Shown here: in pieces, positions 15,490 through 24,503 of the stretch
Position numbering within the stretch: the stretch's first letter is position 1
Layout of the letters: each line of letters begins with the position of its first letter
NCBI RefSeq assembly: GCF_902499335.1
Contig: NZ_CABVQK010000004.1
Span: 1 to 64,000 of the forward strand
Origin: Burkholderia lata
Lineage (GTDB): Bacteria; Pseudomonadota; Gammaproteobacteria; Burkholderiales; Burkholderiaceae
Direction of reading: 5' to 3'
DNA: 64,000 bases
Program-made: the position numbers and the translations under genes
Notes under the pieces: model-generated
The model's database searches: none
Seen by the model: only the letters and a program-made list of their open reading frames with translations
Told to the model about the DNA's origin: nothing

Positions 15490-15966
15490 ATGTCATCGCT
15501 CCGCTCCCCCGTCCGCGCCGTTACCGCGCTCGTCCTGCTGGCCGCGTCGACAGCCGCGCTGGCCGCCGGCCCGGCCACACGCGACCTGGCCGCCGAGGAA
15601 GCCAACCGCCAGCTCGTGCTGACGTTCTACGACCGCTTCTTCAACAAACACGAAGCCGTCGAAGCCGCCGCCGTCGTCGCGGACGACTACAAGCAGCACA
15701 ACCCGCACGTGCCGGACGGCAAGAAGCCGTTCGTGTCGTACTTCGTCGGCGCCTTCCAGAAGAACCCGGCATCGCGTGCGCGCATCGTGCGCAGCGCAAC
15801 CGACGGCGACCTCGTCTACCTGCACGTGCAGGCGACCGAGCGCCCGGGTGATCGCGGCGAAGCCGTCGTCGACATCTTCCGCGTGAAGGGCGGCAAGATC
15901 GTCGAACACTGGGACGTGATCCAGCCGGTGCCCGAGAAGTCCGCGAACGCGAACACGATGTTCTGA
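15490..15966 (+). CDS. Exported SnoaL-like / NTF2-fold protein
   Basis: Encodes 158 residues. A signal peptide (MSSLRSPVRAVTALVLLAASTAALA) precedes a SnoaL-like domain: RQLVLTFYDRFFNKHEAVEAAAVVADDYKQHNPHVPDGK, then a sheet with DLVYLHVQAT and a final GGKIVEHWDVIQPVPE. Related periplasmic proteins are usually annotated as polyketide-cyclase-like, with no proven reaction. The ATG at 15490 has an AAGGA site nine bases upstream. It is divergently paired with the HxlR regulator. Confidence 0.85.
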   Translation: MSSLRSPVRAVTALVLLAASTAALAAGPATRDLAAEEANRQLVLTFYDRFFNKHEAVEAAAVVADDYKQHNPHVPDGKKPFVSYFVGAFQKNPASRARIVRSATDGDLVYLHVQATERPGDRGEAVVDIFRVKGGKIVEHWDVIQPVPEKSANANTMF

Positions 15967-16189
15967 CACGCGGGGGCCGGCACGCGGTGCGCAACGATGC
16001 GCACCGCCCGTCGATAGACGACCGGCCGCCCGTCGGGCAAGCGCGAATGCCCCGCGCCGTCGAAGTCCCCTACAATCGTGCTTCGCCGCCGCATCGGCCT
16101 CCGTCCCGCACGACCGCACCGCCGCCGGCGCGCCGTCGTACGCGAAGCACGGCCGGCACGGGCGGCCGTTCGCGAAGACGGTGTCAACG

Positions 16190-17005
16190 ATGAGCCCCGC
16201 CCATATTTCCCTCAGCAATGCCGGCGACCTGGTCGCCAGCCTCGGCAGCCCGCAGTTTCCCGCCCGGCTTTGGGCCTGGCTGCGCGAAACCGTCGATCCG
16301 CAGTCCCATTACAGTGTCGCGACGCGATACCGTCGCGATGCGCCGTCGCAGTCGGTCGACAGCGTCGACGTGCTGTTCTTCGCGGGCGGCGACGATCCCG
16401 ACGGCACCCGCCACGCGCTCGATCTGTATACACAGGGTGACTGGCGCACCGACACGCTGCTCCCGCATATCGAGCGCGCCACCGATTCGCAGCTCGTGTT
16501 CTCGTGCAACGAGGAAATCGACACGGCGACCGAATACGGCCGCCAATTCGCGCTCGGCGATCTCGGCGAAGACTGCACGCTGCTCGGCAGCGAGCGCGAC
16601 TATGTCTATGCGTTCTCGCTGTTCCGCCGGCGCGGCCAGCCGTCCTATACGTTGGCCGAGCTGGCACTGCTGCGGCAGCTCGGCGATTTCGTGCTGCCGC
16701 TCCTGATCCAGCATGCGCGGCTCGCACGCCTGACGCCGCGCTCGGACGACGGCGCGCTGCTGCAGCGGTTCGAACAGCGCCTGTCGGCCAGCGGCGCGGC
16801 GCTGTCGCAGCGCGAACGGCTCGTGTGCCGCGCGGTGCTGCAAGGCCAGCCCGTCCCGCAGATCGCCGACACGCTCGCGCTCAAGCCGAGCAGCGTGCGC
16901 ACCTATCTCGGGCGCGCGCTCGCGAAGCTCGGCGTGGTGAACCGGGCCGGGTTGTTCTCGTGGTGCGTGACCGAAGAGGAACCGCCGGAGGACCGCGGTC
17001 AATAG
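16190..17005 (+). CDS. LuxR-type regulator
   Basis: Encodes 271 residues. The C-terminal HTH (LSQRERLVCRAVLQGQPVPQIADTLALKPSSVRTYLGRALAKLGVVNRAGLFSW) is a typical GerE/LuxR domain. The N-terminal 200 residues do not look like an acyl-homoserine-lactone pocket or a response-regulator receiver, so the signal is unknown. An in-frame GTG nine bases upstream is an alternative start. It precedes an amidohydrolase on the same strand and could control that gene. Confidence 0.88.
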   Translation: MSPAHISLSNAGDLVASLGSPQFPARLWAWLRETVDPQSHYSVATRYRRDAPSQSVDSVDVLFFAGGDDPDGTRHALDLYTQGDWRTDTLLPHIERATDSQLVFSCNEEIDTATEYGRQFALGDLGEDCTLLGSERDYVYAFSLFRRRGQPSYTLAELALLRQLGDFVLPLLIQHARLARLTPRSDDGALLQRFEQRLSASGAALSQRERLVCRAVLQGQPVPQIADTLALKPSSVRTYLGRALAKLGVVNRAGLFSWCVTEEEPPEDRGQ

Positions 17006-17154
17006 ATGCTCCCTCCGCATCGCATCAATCCCCGTCGCCCCCGCCGCCTTTGTCGCGCGTTGTCCTCAAAACGATGACAGACAGCCGGCCGCCCCGCTCC
17101 TAGTATCTGACTCACCCGACGACAGGAACGCGTCGGATATCAAGGAGACACGGC

Positions 17155-17310
17155 ATGCCGAATACCGGATGGACGCCGGCCCGCACGGCCGAGCGCGCGT
17201 CGCGCGTCGATCCGCCGATTCAGACCCGGCGGCGCGATCGGCATGACGCTCCGGCGGCCGGCCTTCACCCCGACGCATCGCCGCGCCTGCCGCGCAGCAC
17301 CGGCACCTAG
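17155..17310 (+). CDS. Small ORF ahead of the amidohydrolase
   Basis: Encodes 51 residues from an ATG with an excellent AAGGAGA ribosome site. The sequence is Arg/Pro/Ala-rich without a recognisable fold, and it ends 23 bases before the start of the amidohydrolase gene. It may be a small protein or leader. The rest of the 17006-17333 interval holds no other gene. Confidence 0.4.
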   Translation: MPNTGWTPARTAERASRVDPPIQTRRRDRHDAPAAGLHPDASPRLPRSTGT

Positions 17311-17333
17311 CCGCCCCCATCCGGAGGAGACAC

Positions 17334-18959
17334 ATGCAACACGCCGATACCGTCTATCTGAACGGCCTGCTTTACACGGGCGACGCGCAGCGCCGCTTCG
17401 CTCAGGCGCTGGCCACCAAAGACGGCAAGATCGTCGCCGTCGGTCGCGACGACGACATCCGCCGACTGACCGGCCCCGCGACGCGCATCGTCGACCTGGC
17501 CGGCAGGCTGATGCTGCCGGGCCTCATCGACGGCCACGTGCACCCGCTCGAAGGCCACCAGATCCTCGGTGACTTCGACTTGTCCGGCATCAACGATCCC
17601 GACACGATCCTGCAGCGCATCCGCGCATGCGCCGATGCGACGCCGAACGAACCATGGGTCTATCTCGGCGGCGCCAACCTGGCCGCATTCGGCGCCTATC
17701 CGACCCGCGAACTGCTCGACCGGATCGTGCCCGACCGGCCGCTGCTCGTGGTCGGCTTCGACGTACACAGCGGCTGCCTCAACACAAAGGGCCTCGAAGC
17801 GGCCGGCATCCATACCGACACGCCCGACCCGGCCGGCGGCGTGTACGAACGCGACGCATCCGGCGCGCCGAATGGCGTCGTGCACGAAGCAGCGTTCTAC
17901 CGCGTCTGCCCGATCATTCCGCAGTTGAGCCCGGCCGGCTACCCGAAGTCGCTCGCGAAAGCGCACGCGATGGCGCACGGTTACGGCATCACCGGCTGGT
18001 TCGACGCGCGCGTCGACGAGGCCGAACTCAAGGCGTATGCCGCCGCGCAGCGCGCGGGCACGCTGAAGGTGTACATGAGCGCCGGCCTCTATGCGAACCC
18101 GCGCCGCGATCCGCGCGAGCAGATCGAGCGCTTCGCCGGATGGCGTCGCGAGTACGAGTGCGACAACCTGCGCCTGCATACGGTGAAGATCTTCGTCGAC
18201 GGCGTGCCCGAATCGAAAACCGCCGCACTGCTCGAGCCGTACGCCGGCACCGACGACTGCGGCCTCGCGCTGTGGAGCCAGGACGCGCTGAACGAGATCT
18301 GCCTGCTCGCCGATACGGCCGGCTTCGACCTGCATTTCCACACGCTCGCCGATCGCGCGGTGCGCATGACGCTCGACGCGCTCGAATACGTCCGGATCCG
18401 CAACGGCAGGCGCGACCGGCGCGCGCAGCTCGCGCACCTGCAGATCGTCGATCCTGCCGACATGAGCCGTTTCAACCAGCTCGGCGCGATCGCCAGCGTG
18501 CAGACGCTGTGGACGGCCGCGCGCGAGGAGCAGCAGCAGCTCTATCGCGACCTGCTCGGCGCGGAACGCACCGCGCGCAACTATCCGTTCCGCAGCCTGC
18601 GCAACGCGGGCGCGATGCTCGCGGCCGGCTCCGACTGGTCGGTCAGCACGATGGACCCGATGCAGATCATCCAGACGGGCGTCACGCACCTGCTGATCGA
18701 CCAGCCCGACAGCCCGCCGTGGAATCCGCACGAACGCCTCGACCTGCTCACGATGCTCGAGGCCTATACGGTCAACACCGCGTATGCGCTGCGCTTCGAC
18801 GACTGCACGGGTTCGCTCGAAGCGGGCAAGGACGCGAGCTTCGCGATTTTCGACCGCAATCCGTTCGCGCACCCGGTCGAAACGTTCGCGCAAACCCGCG
18901 TGATCGAGACGTGCTTCCGCGGCGAAGTCGTGTACGCCGCGCCGGGCTGGGCCGACTGA
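17334..18959 (+). CDS. Amidohydrolase family 3 (YtcJ-like)
   Basis: Encodes 541 residues. The metal motif LPGLIDGHVHP is near residue 65; further metal or active-site segments are FHTLADRAV and AHLQIVDP. The C-terminal AGSDWSVSTMDPMQIIQTG and LRFDDCTGSLEAGKDASFAIFDRNPF are characteristic of the family. These enzymes hydrolyse C-N bonds of unknown amides or formamides. The substrate cannot be told. A GGAGGAG site precedes the ATG. The isochorismatase-like hydrolase convergent with it suggests an amide or carbamate catabolic group. Confidence 0.9.
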   Translation: MQHADTVYLNGLLYTGDAQRRFAQALATKDGKIVAVGRDDDIRRLTGPATRIVDLAGRLMLPGLIDGHVHPLEGHQILGDFDLSGINDPDTILQRIRACADATPNEPWVYLGGANLAAFGAYPTRELLDRIVPDRPLLVVGFDVHSGCLNTKGLEAAGIHTDTPDPAGGVYERDASGAPNGVVHEAAFYRVCPIIPQLSPAGYPKSLAKAHAMAHGYGITGWFDARVDEAELKAYAAAQRAGTLKVYMSAGLYANPRRDPREQIERFAGWRREYECDNLRLHTVKIFVDGVPESKTAALLEPYAGTDDCGLALWSQDALNEICLLADTAGFDLHFHTLADRAVRMTLDALEYVRIRNGRRDRRAQLAHLQIVDPADMSRFNQLGAIASVQTLWTAAREEQQQLYRDLLGAERTARNYPFRSLRNAGAMLAAGSDWSVSTMDPMQIIQTGVTHLLIDQPDSPPWNPHERLDLLTMLEAYTVNTAYALRFDDCTGSLEAGKDASFAIFDRNPFAHPVETFAQTRVIETCFRGEVVYAAPGWAD

Positions 18960-18978
18960 AGCACGAAGCCGGCGGCCG

Positions 18979-19590
18979 TCAGGCGACGCCGAGCGCCAGC
19001 ACCTGCTCGGTCGTCAGCACGTCGCCGAACGTGTCCGACAGCGCGGCCAGCGTCGCGCGATGGAGGTCGCGGTGCGATACCGTGCCGCCGTCCGCGATGT
19101 CGAGGTCGCGCGTCGCGCATGCGTCGTCGACGACAATCACCGCGTAGCCGAGCGGCACCGCATCGCGTGCCGCGCCGGCGACGCACGCATGCGTCATCAG
19201 GCCCGTCACGATCAGCGTGTCGATACCTGCCGCCTTCAGGCGCGTATCGATGTCCGTCGTCGGGAACACGCTCACCGACGTCTTCTTCACCACCGCGTGA
19301 TGCGACGCCGGCTGCAGGTCCGCGTGAAAGCGGAAACCGTCGCTGCCGTCGGCGAAGATCGGGCTGTCGACCGTATCGACGTGCTGGACGTGAAACACAG
19401 GAATGCCCGCGCGGTCGGCGAACGCGATCACGCGCTGCGCATTGCCCAGCGCGCGCGGCCCCTCCGGAATCGGCAGGCGGCCGCTGAAGTATTCGTTCTG
19501 GAAATCGATCACCAGCAGCGCGGTGCGGGCGGCGGCGATCGACGTCGGCGCGCTCGCGCCCGCCAGGGTACGGATGGTCGGATGTTGCAT
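18979..19590 (-). CDS. Isochorismatase-like cysteine hydrolase
   Basis: Encodes 203 residues. The catalytic triad of the family is visible: D29 (VIDFQNEY), K102/K103 (VVKKTSVSVF) and C136 (MTHACVAGAA), the latter following a cis-peptide-type VTGLMT segment. Members hydrolyse amides such as nicotinamide, N-carbamoylsarcosine or carbamates. Its specific substrate is unknown. It is on the minus strand, convergent with the amidohydrolase and downstream of the MFS carrier, so the carrier may import its substrate. Confidence 0.9.
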   Translation of the reverse strand: MQHPTIRTLAGASAPTSIAAARTALLVIDFQNEYFSGRLPIPEGPRALGNAQRVIAFADRAGIPVFHVQHVDTVDSPIFADGSDGFRFHADLQPASHHAVVKKTSVSVFPTTDIDTRLKAAGIDTLIVTGLMTHACVAGAARDAVPLGYAVIVVDDACATRDLDIADGGTVSHRDLHRATLAALSDTFGDVLTTEQVLALGVA

Positions 19591-19761
19591 GGGTCGCTCT
19601 CTCGGTTGGCATGTCGAAGGAACGGCGCGCCGGGCCAGCCGGCGCCACCGGACGCGGCCCGGATGCTCCCGGGACGCGAGGCGCCAGTGTCGGGCCGCGC
19701 GGCCCGACGCGACAGCGGCGCGCGGGACAACGTCCGACAGGATCGGGCCAACGTGCAAACC

Positions 19762-21012
19762 CTACGACAGCGCCGCCGTTCGCGCACCCGGCTGCGTGCG
19801 GCCGTATGCGACCATCATCGCGAAGCTGAGCAGGAAGCCCGCGCCGCCGATCAGCAGCAGGCCGATCTCGCCGAACACGGGCAGCAGGTTCGTGAGCGCG
19901 CCCGTCACGACCCACGCAACCGCCATCACCGAGCCCGCGACGCCGAGCGCCCAGCCTTGCCGGTCCTCGCTGACCGCGTCGGAGAACGCCGTATACATCG
20001 TCGTATACGCGACCATGTCGAAGCAGCCGACGACCATCGCAAGCGCCCACAACACCGACTCCTGCGGAAACAGCGCGGACAGGACCTGGCCAACGCCCGC
20101 GACGAGCAGGCCCGTCTTCGCGATGTCGACCACGCGCCACACGCGCAGCATCCGCCGCACGACGAACAGCAGGCCGAACACGAAGCAGAGGCCGATCACG
20201 CCGCTGAACAGCCCGAGCCGCGCGCTCGTGTAGCCGAATTTCGCCTGCAGCAGCAGCATGATGGTCTGCAGGTAGAGCCCATAGCCGACCTGCATCAGGA
20301 AGAACACCACCGACAGGAACGCGACGTTGCGCTGGCGCGCGGCCTCCCCGATGATCCGCAGCGGCAGCAGCGGATCGATGCGCGTGTCGCCGCGCGGGGC
20401 CGTCGAGTCGCGATACGACGCCCAGGTCCAGAACGCGCAGACCAGCGACAGCGCGGCGACCAGCACGAACGGCGTGCCGTAGTCGAACAGCGGCGAAATC
20501 GTGCGGTCGGACGTGACGCCGCCGAGCACGGGGCCGACGATCACGCCCGCGCTGAACGCGAGCGACATGATGCTCATGTTGTACGCCTTGTTCTCCGGCG
20601 TGCTCACGTCGGTGATCGCCGCCTGCGCGATGCCCTGGCAGCCGGCCATCAAGCCGGTGAGCCCACGGCCGGCCAGCAGCAGCGCGACGCTCGCATGCCA
20701 TGCGCCGGCCGCCATCATCGCGTAGCCGCCCGCGAGGCCGAGCACGCACAGCAGCAGGATCCTGCGGCGGCCATAGCGATCGGACAGGTCGCCCATCAGC
20801 GACGAGCCGAAGAACATGCACAACGGGTAGATCCCGTAGCCCAGACCGAGGTAGAAATTGCGTGCATGCGCGCCGGCGTCGGCCGGCAGGATGCCCGCGT
20901 GCGGATCGCTGAAGATCGCGGACATCATCGGATAGACGAGCCCGAATCCCATCGCGTCGATCGCGATGGCGAGCAGGCAGGGGCCGAGCAACGTGTAATC
21001 GAGCCGGGACAT
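19762..21012 (-). CDS. MFS transporter (TetA-like)
   Basis: Encodes 416 residues with 12 predicted TM helices. The cytoplasmic loop-2 motif A is present (GDLSDRYGRRRILLL), as is a drug-antiporter-like motif C region (GVIVGPVLGG). The ATG at 21012 has a GGAAGG site; the frame opens about 100 bases earlier without family-like sequence. This is a proton-linked carrier of the tetracycline-efflux-like group with unknown substrate. It lies in the same direction as the isochorismatase-like gene. Confidence 0.9.
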   Translation of the reverse strand: MSRLDYTLLGPCLLAIAIDAMGFGLVYPMMSAIFSDPHAGILPADAGAHARNFYLGLGYGIYPLCMFFGSSLMGDLSDRYGRRRILLLCVLGLAGGYAMMAAGAWHASVALLLAGRGLTGLMAGCQGIAQAAITDVSTPENKAYNMSIMSLAFSAGVIVGPVLGGVTSDRTISPLFDYGTPFVLVAALSLVCAFWTWASYRDSTAPRGDTRIDPLLPLRIIGEAARQRNVAFLSVVFFLMQVGYGLYLQTIMLLLQAKFGYTSARLGLFSGVIGLCFVFGLLFVVRRMLRVWRVVDIAKTGLLVAGVGQVLSALFPQESVLWALAMVVGCFDMVAYTTMYTAFSDAVSEDRQGWALGVAGSVMAVAWVVTGALTNLLPVFGEIGLLLIGGAGFLLSFAMMVAYGRTQPGARTAALS

Positions 21013-21168
21013 GGCGACCTTCCGGACAGAGTGGATGATCGCCCAAGCGTAACGACCGGCCGGCGGCCGCGGTAGGCCGCCGACCGCGATGCTAACCATC
21101 GGCAGGACCGACACCCTGCATGCCGCCCGCGCCGATGGCTCGCCGGCGCGGGCGCCGGGCCGTGGCCG

Positions 21169-22485
21169 CTACTTGACGCTCAACGGCTCACCCTGGAACT
21201 GCCGGCGCGCGAGCACGCACGGCGCGCCGTCATGCATGAACACGCTCGCGAGCAGCCCGAACGACGCCGCGAACAACACGTACCACGCAGGTGCGACAGG
21301 CGACCCGCTCGCGTGCGTCAGCCACGTGACGATGAACGGCGCGAAGCCGCCGAACACCATCACCGCGACGTTGTAGGCGAGCGCGATGCCGGTCGAGCGC
21401 GAACGCGTCGCGAACTGTTCGGCGAGCGTGGTCGGCGCGGGCCCGTAGCAGATGCCGATGATCGTGCAGATCACGAGCTGCATCACGAGCAGGCGCCCGA
21501 TGCCCGGCGCGGCAGCCAGCCACGTGAACAGCGGATACGTGACCGTCAGCAGCGACAGCGTGCCGGCGATCAGCACGGGCCGCCGGCCGATGCGGTCGGA
21601 CACGAGCGCCGCAACCGGAATCGTCACCGTCAGCAGCGCAACCGCCGCCATCTGCACCTTGAATACCTGGTCGAGCGGCAGCCCGAAGGTCTTGTGCACG
21701 AACGTCGGCATGTTCACGAGCATCACGTAGAACACGGCCGTGCCGGTGATCGTCTGGCCCATCGACACCAGCACGCCGCGCAGGTTGTCGCGCAGCACGC
21801 CCGACACGCTCGCCGGCGGCTCGACGGTCGACTTGCTCGCGTCGAGGAACGCCTCGGTCTCCTCCATGTGCCGGCGGATCCACAGGCCGACCGGCCCGAT
21901 CAGCAGCCCGAGCGCGAACGGCACGCGCCAGCCCCAGCTATGCAACGCCGCCTCCGACAGCGACTGCGTGGCCCACGCGCCCATCGCGGCACCCGAGAAC
22001 ACCGCGAGACACTGGCCGATCAGTTGCCACGATCCGTACAGCCCGCGCCGGTTCTCCGGCGCGCTTTCCACGAGGAATGCGGTCGCGCTCGCGTATTCGC
22101 CGCCGGTGGCGAACCCCTGCAGCAGCCGCGCGACGACGATCAGGACCGGCGCTGCCGGGCCGATCGCCGCGTACGACGGTGCGAACGTGATCAGCGCGAT
22201 CGACAGCGTCATCAGGAAGATGATGAGCTGCATCGCGGCCTTGCGGCCCTTGCGGTCCGCATAGAGCCCGAGCAGGATGCCGCCCACCGGGCGCATGAAG
22301 AAGCCGACGCCGAAGGTCGCGAGCGACATCAGCAGCGATGCGTACTGGCTCTCGGCGGGAAAGAACAGCCGCGCGATGATGCCGGAGAAGAAACCGTAAA
22401 CGATGAAGTCGTACCACTCGAGGGTGTTGCCGACGACAGCGGCAACCACCTGCCGATGCCGCGAGTTCCGACGTGAGTCGCGCAT
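21169..22485 (-). CDS. MHS-family MFS symporter
   Basis: Encodes 438 residues. It has the hallmark MHS start VVGNTLEWYDFIVYGFFSG, motif A-type YADRKGRKAAM and LSDRIGRRPVL loops, and GFATGGEYASA in TM5. Members co-transport organic acids or osmolytes with protons (ProP, KgtP and ShiA relatives). A GGAG site precedes the ATG at 22485. It is divergent from an MdcR-like regulator, so the substrate may be a small dicarboxylate, but that is inference from context. Confidence 0.9.
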   Translation of the reverse strand: MRDSRRNSRHRQVVAAVVGNTLEWYDFIVYGFFSGIIARLFFPAESQYASLLMSLATFGVGFFMRPVGGILLGLYADRKGRKAAMQLIIFLMTLSIALITFAPSYAAIGPAAPVLIVVARLLQGFATGGEYASATAFLVESAPENRRGLYGSWQLIGQCLAVFSGAAMGAWATQSLSEAALHSWGWRVPFALGLLIGPVGLWIRRHMEETEAFLDASKSTVEPPASVSGVLRDNLRGVLVSMGQTITGTAVFYVMLVNMPTFVHKTFGLPLDQVFKVQMAAVALLTVTIPVAALVSDRIGRRPVLIAGTLSLLTVTYPLFTWLAAAPGIGRLLVMQLVICTIIGICYGPAPTTLAEQFATRSRSTGIALAYNVAVMVFGGFAPFIVTWLTHASGSPVAPAWYVLFAASFGLLASVFMHDGAPCVLARRQFQGEPLSVK

Positions 22486-22806
22486 GCTTTTCTCCTGCAG
22501 TCTCATGGCGCCGCGCACATGCGAGCCGCTTTTCGCGGCGAGCACGGGCGAATCGGCGGTTCGGATCGCCGGCCGGTGCGAGACAGGCACGCACCATCGA
22601 AACCTCTCGGCCATGCGCACGACCAGCGCAAAACGATCATAGGGACGCCAAAAACCCGCATCAATTAATGCCCGCGGCAGATGATTAGCCGGAGATTAAA
22701 TGTTGCCCCGCCGGGCTCCGCCACGCGAAAACCCCGGAAATTCGCGCATTGTTGCAGCCCCGGTTCTGCGGCAGAATCGTCGGCCGCCCTTCCCGTCGCT
22801 CGCACC
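22486..22806. promoter_or_regulatory. Divergent MHS / LysR promoter region
   Basis: A 321-base gap between divergent start codons with an AT-richer core (CATCAATTAATGCC ... GATTAGCCGGAGATTAAATG, about 22659-22700). That core could hold T-N11-A LysR sites; no unique site was fixed. Confidence 0.4.
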
Positions 22807-23724
22807 ATGCGCAACCGCATCAACGAAGAGATCACGTTCCGCAAGCTCGAGGTGCTGCTCGCCTTCATGGAAGCCGGCAGCCTCGCGAAGGCCGCCGAGG
22901 CGCTGGGCGTCAGCACGGTCAGCGTGCACCGCGCGCTGCACACGCTCGAGGAAGGGATGCATTGCGCGCTGTTCCGCCACGAGGGGCGGAACCTGATTCC
23001 GACCGATGCCGCGCAGGTGCTCGCCGAAGTCGCCGGCGAAGTGCTCAAGACGATGACGGACGGGATCCGCTCGACGCGCGAGGCGGCCGGCTACGGCGCC
23101 GGCCAGTTGAAAATCGGTTCGCTCTACTCGCTGACGATCCGCACCGTGCCCGAAGTCGTGATCGCGTTGAAGGCACGCCGCCCCGAGCTGCAGGCCGAGC
23201 TCGTGCTCGGCTCGAACGCCGACCTGCTCGACAAGCTCCGGCAGGGCGCGATCGACGCGACGCTGATGGCATTGCCCGAACCGGACACCGAGATCGAATC
23301 GATCGCGCTGTTCGAGGACGAGATGTTCTTCGCCGCGCCGATCGACTCGCCGTACGCGCGGCACGACGCCATCGATCTCGGCAGGTGCGGCGACGCACCG
23401 TTCGTGTCGCTCGGCGAAGGCTTCGCGACGCATCACGGCTTCACGGAAGCGTTTCGTTCGGTCGGCGTCACCCCGAACGTCGTGATGCGGGTGGGCGACA
23501 TCTTTTCGTTGATCAACCTCGTGTCGGGCGGCGTCGGCTGCTCGCTGCTGCCCGGCCGCGTACGCGACCTGTTCGCGCACAAGATCGCGCTCGTGCCGCT
23601 TGCGGGGCCCACGATCCGCCAGACGATCGGCCTGAGCTTCCTGCACCGGCGCGAACGCGACCCGAACCTGCTCGCACTCGCGACCGTGTGCCGGCTGACG
23701 GTCAAGGGGCCGAACGCGCGGTAA
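22807..23724 (+). CDS. LysR-family regulator, MdcR-like
   Basis: Encodes 305 residues. The N-terminus NEEITFRKLEVLLAFMEAGSLAKAAEALGVSTVSVHRALHTLEEGMHCALF closely resembles MdcR regulators of malonate utilisation. The effector domain contains RTVPEVVIALKARRPELQAEL and SLGEGFATHHG segments. No mdc decarboxylase genes are next to it in this window. It lies divergent to the MHS symporter, which it probably controls. Confidence 0.85.
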   Translation: MRNRINEEITFRKLEVLLAFMEAGSLAKAAEALGVSTVSVHRALHTLEEGMHCALFRHEGRNLIPTDAAQVLAEVAGEVLKTMTDGIRSTREAAGYGAGQLKIGSLYSLTIRTVPEVVIALKARRPELQAELVLGSNADLLDKLRQGAIDATLMALPEPDTEIESIALFEDEMFFAAPIDSPYARHDAIDLGRCGDAPFVSLGEGFATHHGFTEAFRSVGVTPNVVMRVGDIFSLINLVSGGVGCSLLPGRVRDLFAHKIALVPLAGPTIRQTIGLSFLHRRERDPNLLALATVCRLTVKGPNAR

Positions 23725-23926
23725 CGCGCGGATCGCCGCCCGGCAGCGCTCTCCTCCTCCGTTCCGCTTCACGCACCTGCATCGTCGCTCCCTGGCGCGC
23801 CCCCCGTCACGTCATGGCGAAGCGTGCGCACTCATCCGTTTGGATGGCACGCCGCGCGCGCTTTGTTGCGATCATGGCCGTCATTCATCGCGCGGCACGC
23901 ACGCGTGCGTCCGCCACGGAGACGTC

Positions 23927-24463
23927 ATGAACGACCCTGTCCTCGGCCCCATCGACCAGATCGGCTACGTGGTCGCCGATCTCGACCGCAGCATCGCGCG
24001 CTGGCGCGAACGCCACGGCGTCGGCCCGTGGACCGTCTTCCGCAACGTGCGCCTCGACGGCCATCATCTCGGCGAGCCGGCGACGGTCACGATGGACGTC
24101 GGGCTCGCGTATCGCGGCGATCTGCAGATCGAACTGATTCACGTAACGAACGACACGTCGTCCCCGTACCGCGATGCGCATGGGCAGCCGCTCGTCGGGC
24201 TGCATCACGTCGCGTGGGTCGTCGACGATCTCGATGCCGCACTCGCGCAACTCACGGCGCGCGGCCTGCGTGTCGTGTTCGACGCGCGCAACCCGGCCAC
24301 GCGCGTCGCGTATCTCGACGACGCCGACGATCCCGGCGTACGCGTCGAAGTGATCGAAGGCGCCGGCATGCGCGACATGATCGCGCACGGCATCGCCGAA
24401 GCCCGCGCATGGGATGGCGCCGATCCGGTTCGCATCATCGACGCGGCGGCCGCCTCCGCGTAA
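23927..24463 (+). CDS. VOC-superfamily protein (glyoxalase-like)
   Basis: Encodes 178 residues. Two betaalphabetabetabeta repeats are recognisable: IDQIGYVVADLDRSIARWRERHGVGPW and LHHVAWVVDDLDAALAQLTARG, with an IELIHVTND segment that carries the usual metal-ligand position. It could be a lactoylglutathione-lyase relative, an epimerase or a dioxygenase-like protein. Its 3' end is 40 bases from the SDR gene, so the two form an operon. A GGAG site precedes the ATG. Confidence 0.88.
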   Translation: MNDPVLGPIDQIGYVVADLDRSIARWRERHGVGPWTVFRNVRLDGHHLGEPATVTMDVGLAYRGDLQIELIHVTNDTSSPYRDAHGQPLVGLHHVAWVVDDLDAALAQLTARGLRVVFDARNPATRVAYLDDADDPGVRVEVIEGAGMRDMIAHGIAEARAWDGADPVRIIDAAAASA

Positions 24464-24503
24464 GCGGCCCCGCGCGCCCCTCTCACTCACAGGAGCAAGC
24501 AGC

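Noticed and set aside
19060..21075. 671-codon plus-strand frame opposite the MFS and isochorismatase genes
   Set aside because: Composition is dominated by Arg/Ala/His and it overlaps two well-supported minus-strand genes; a GC artefact.
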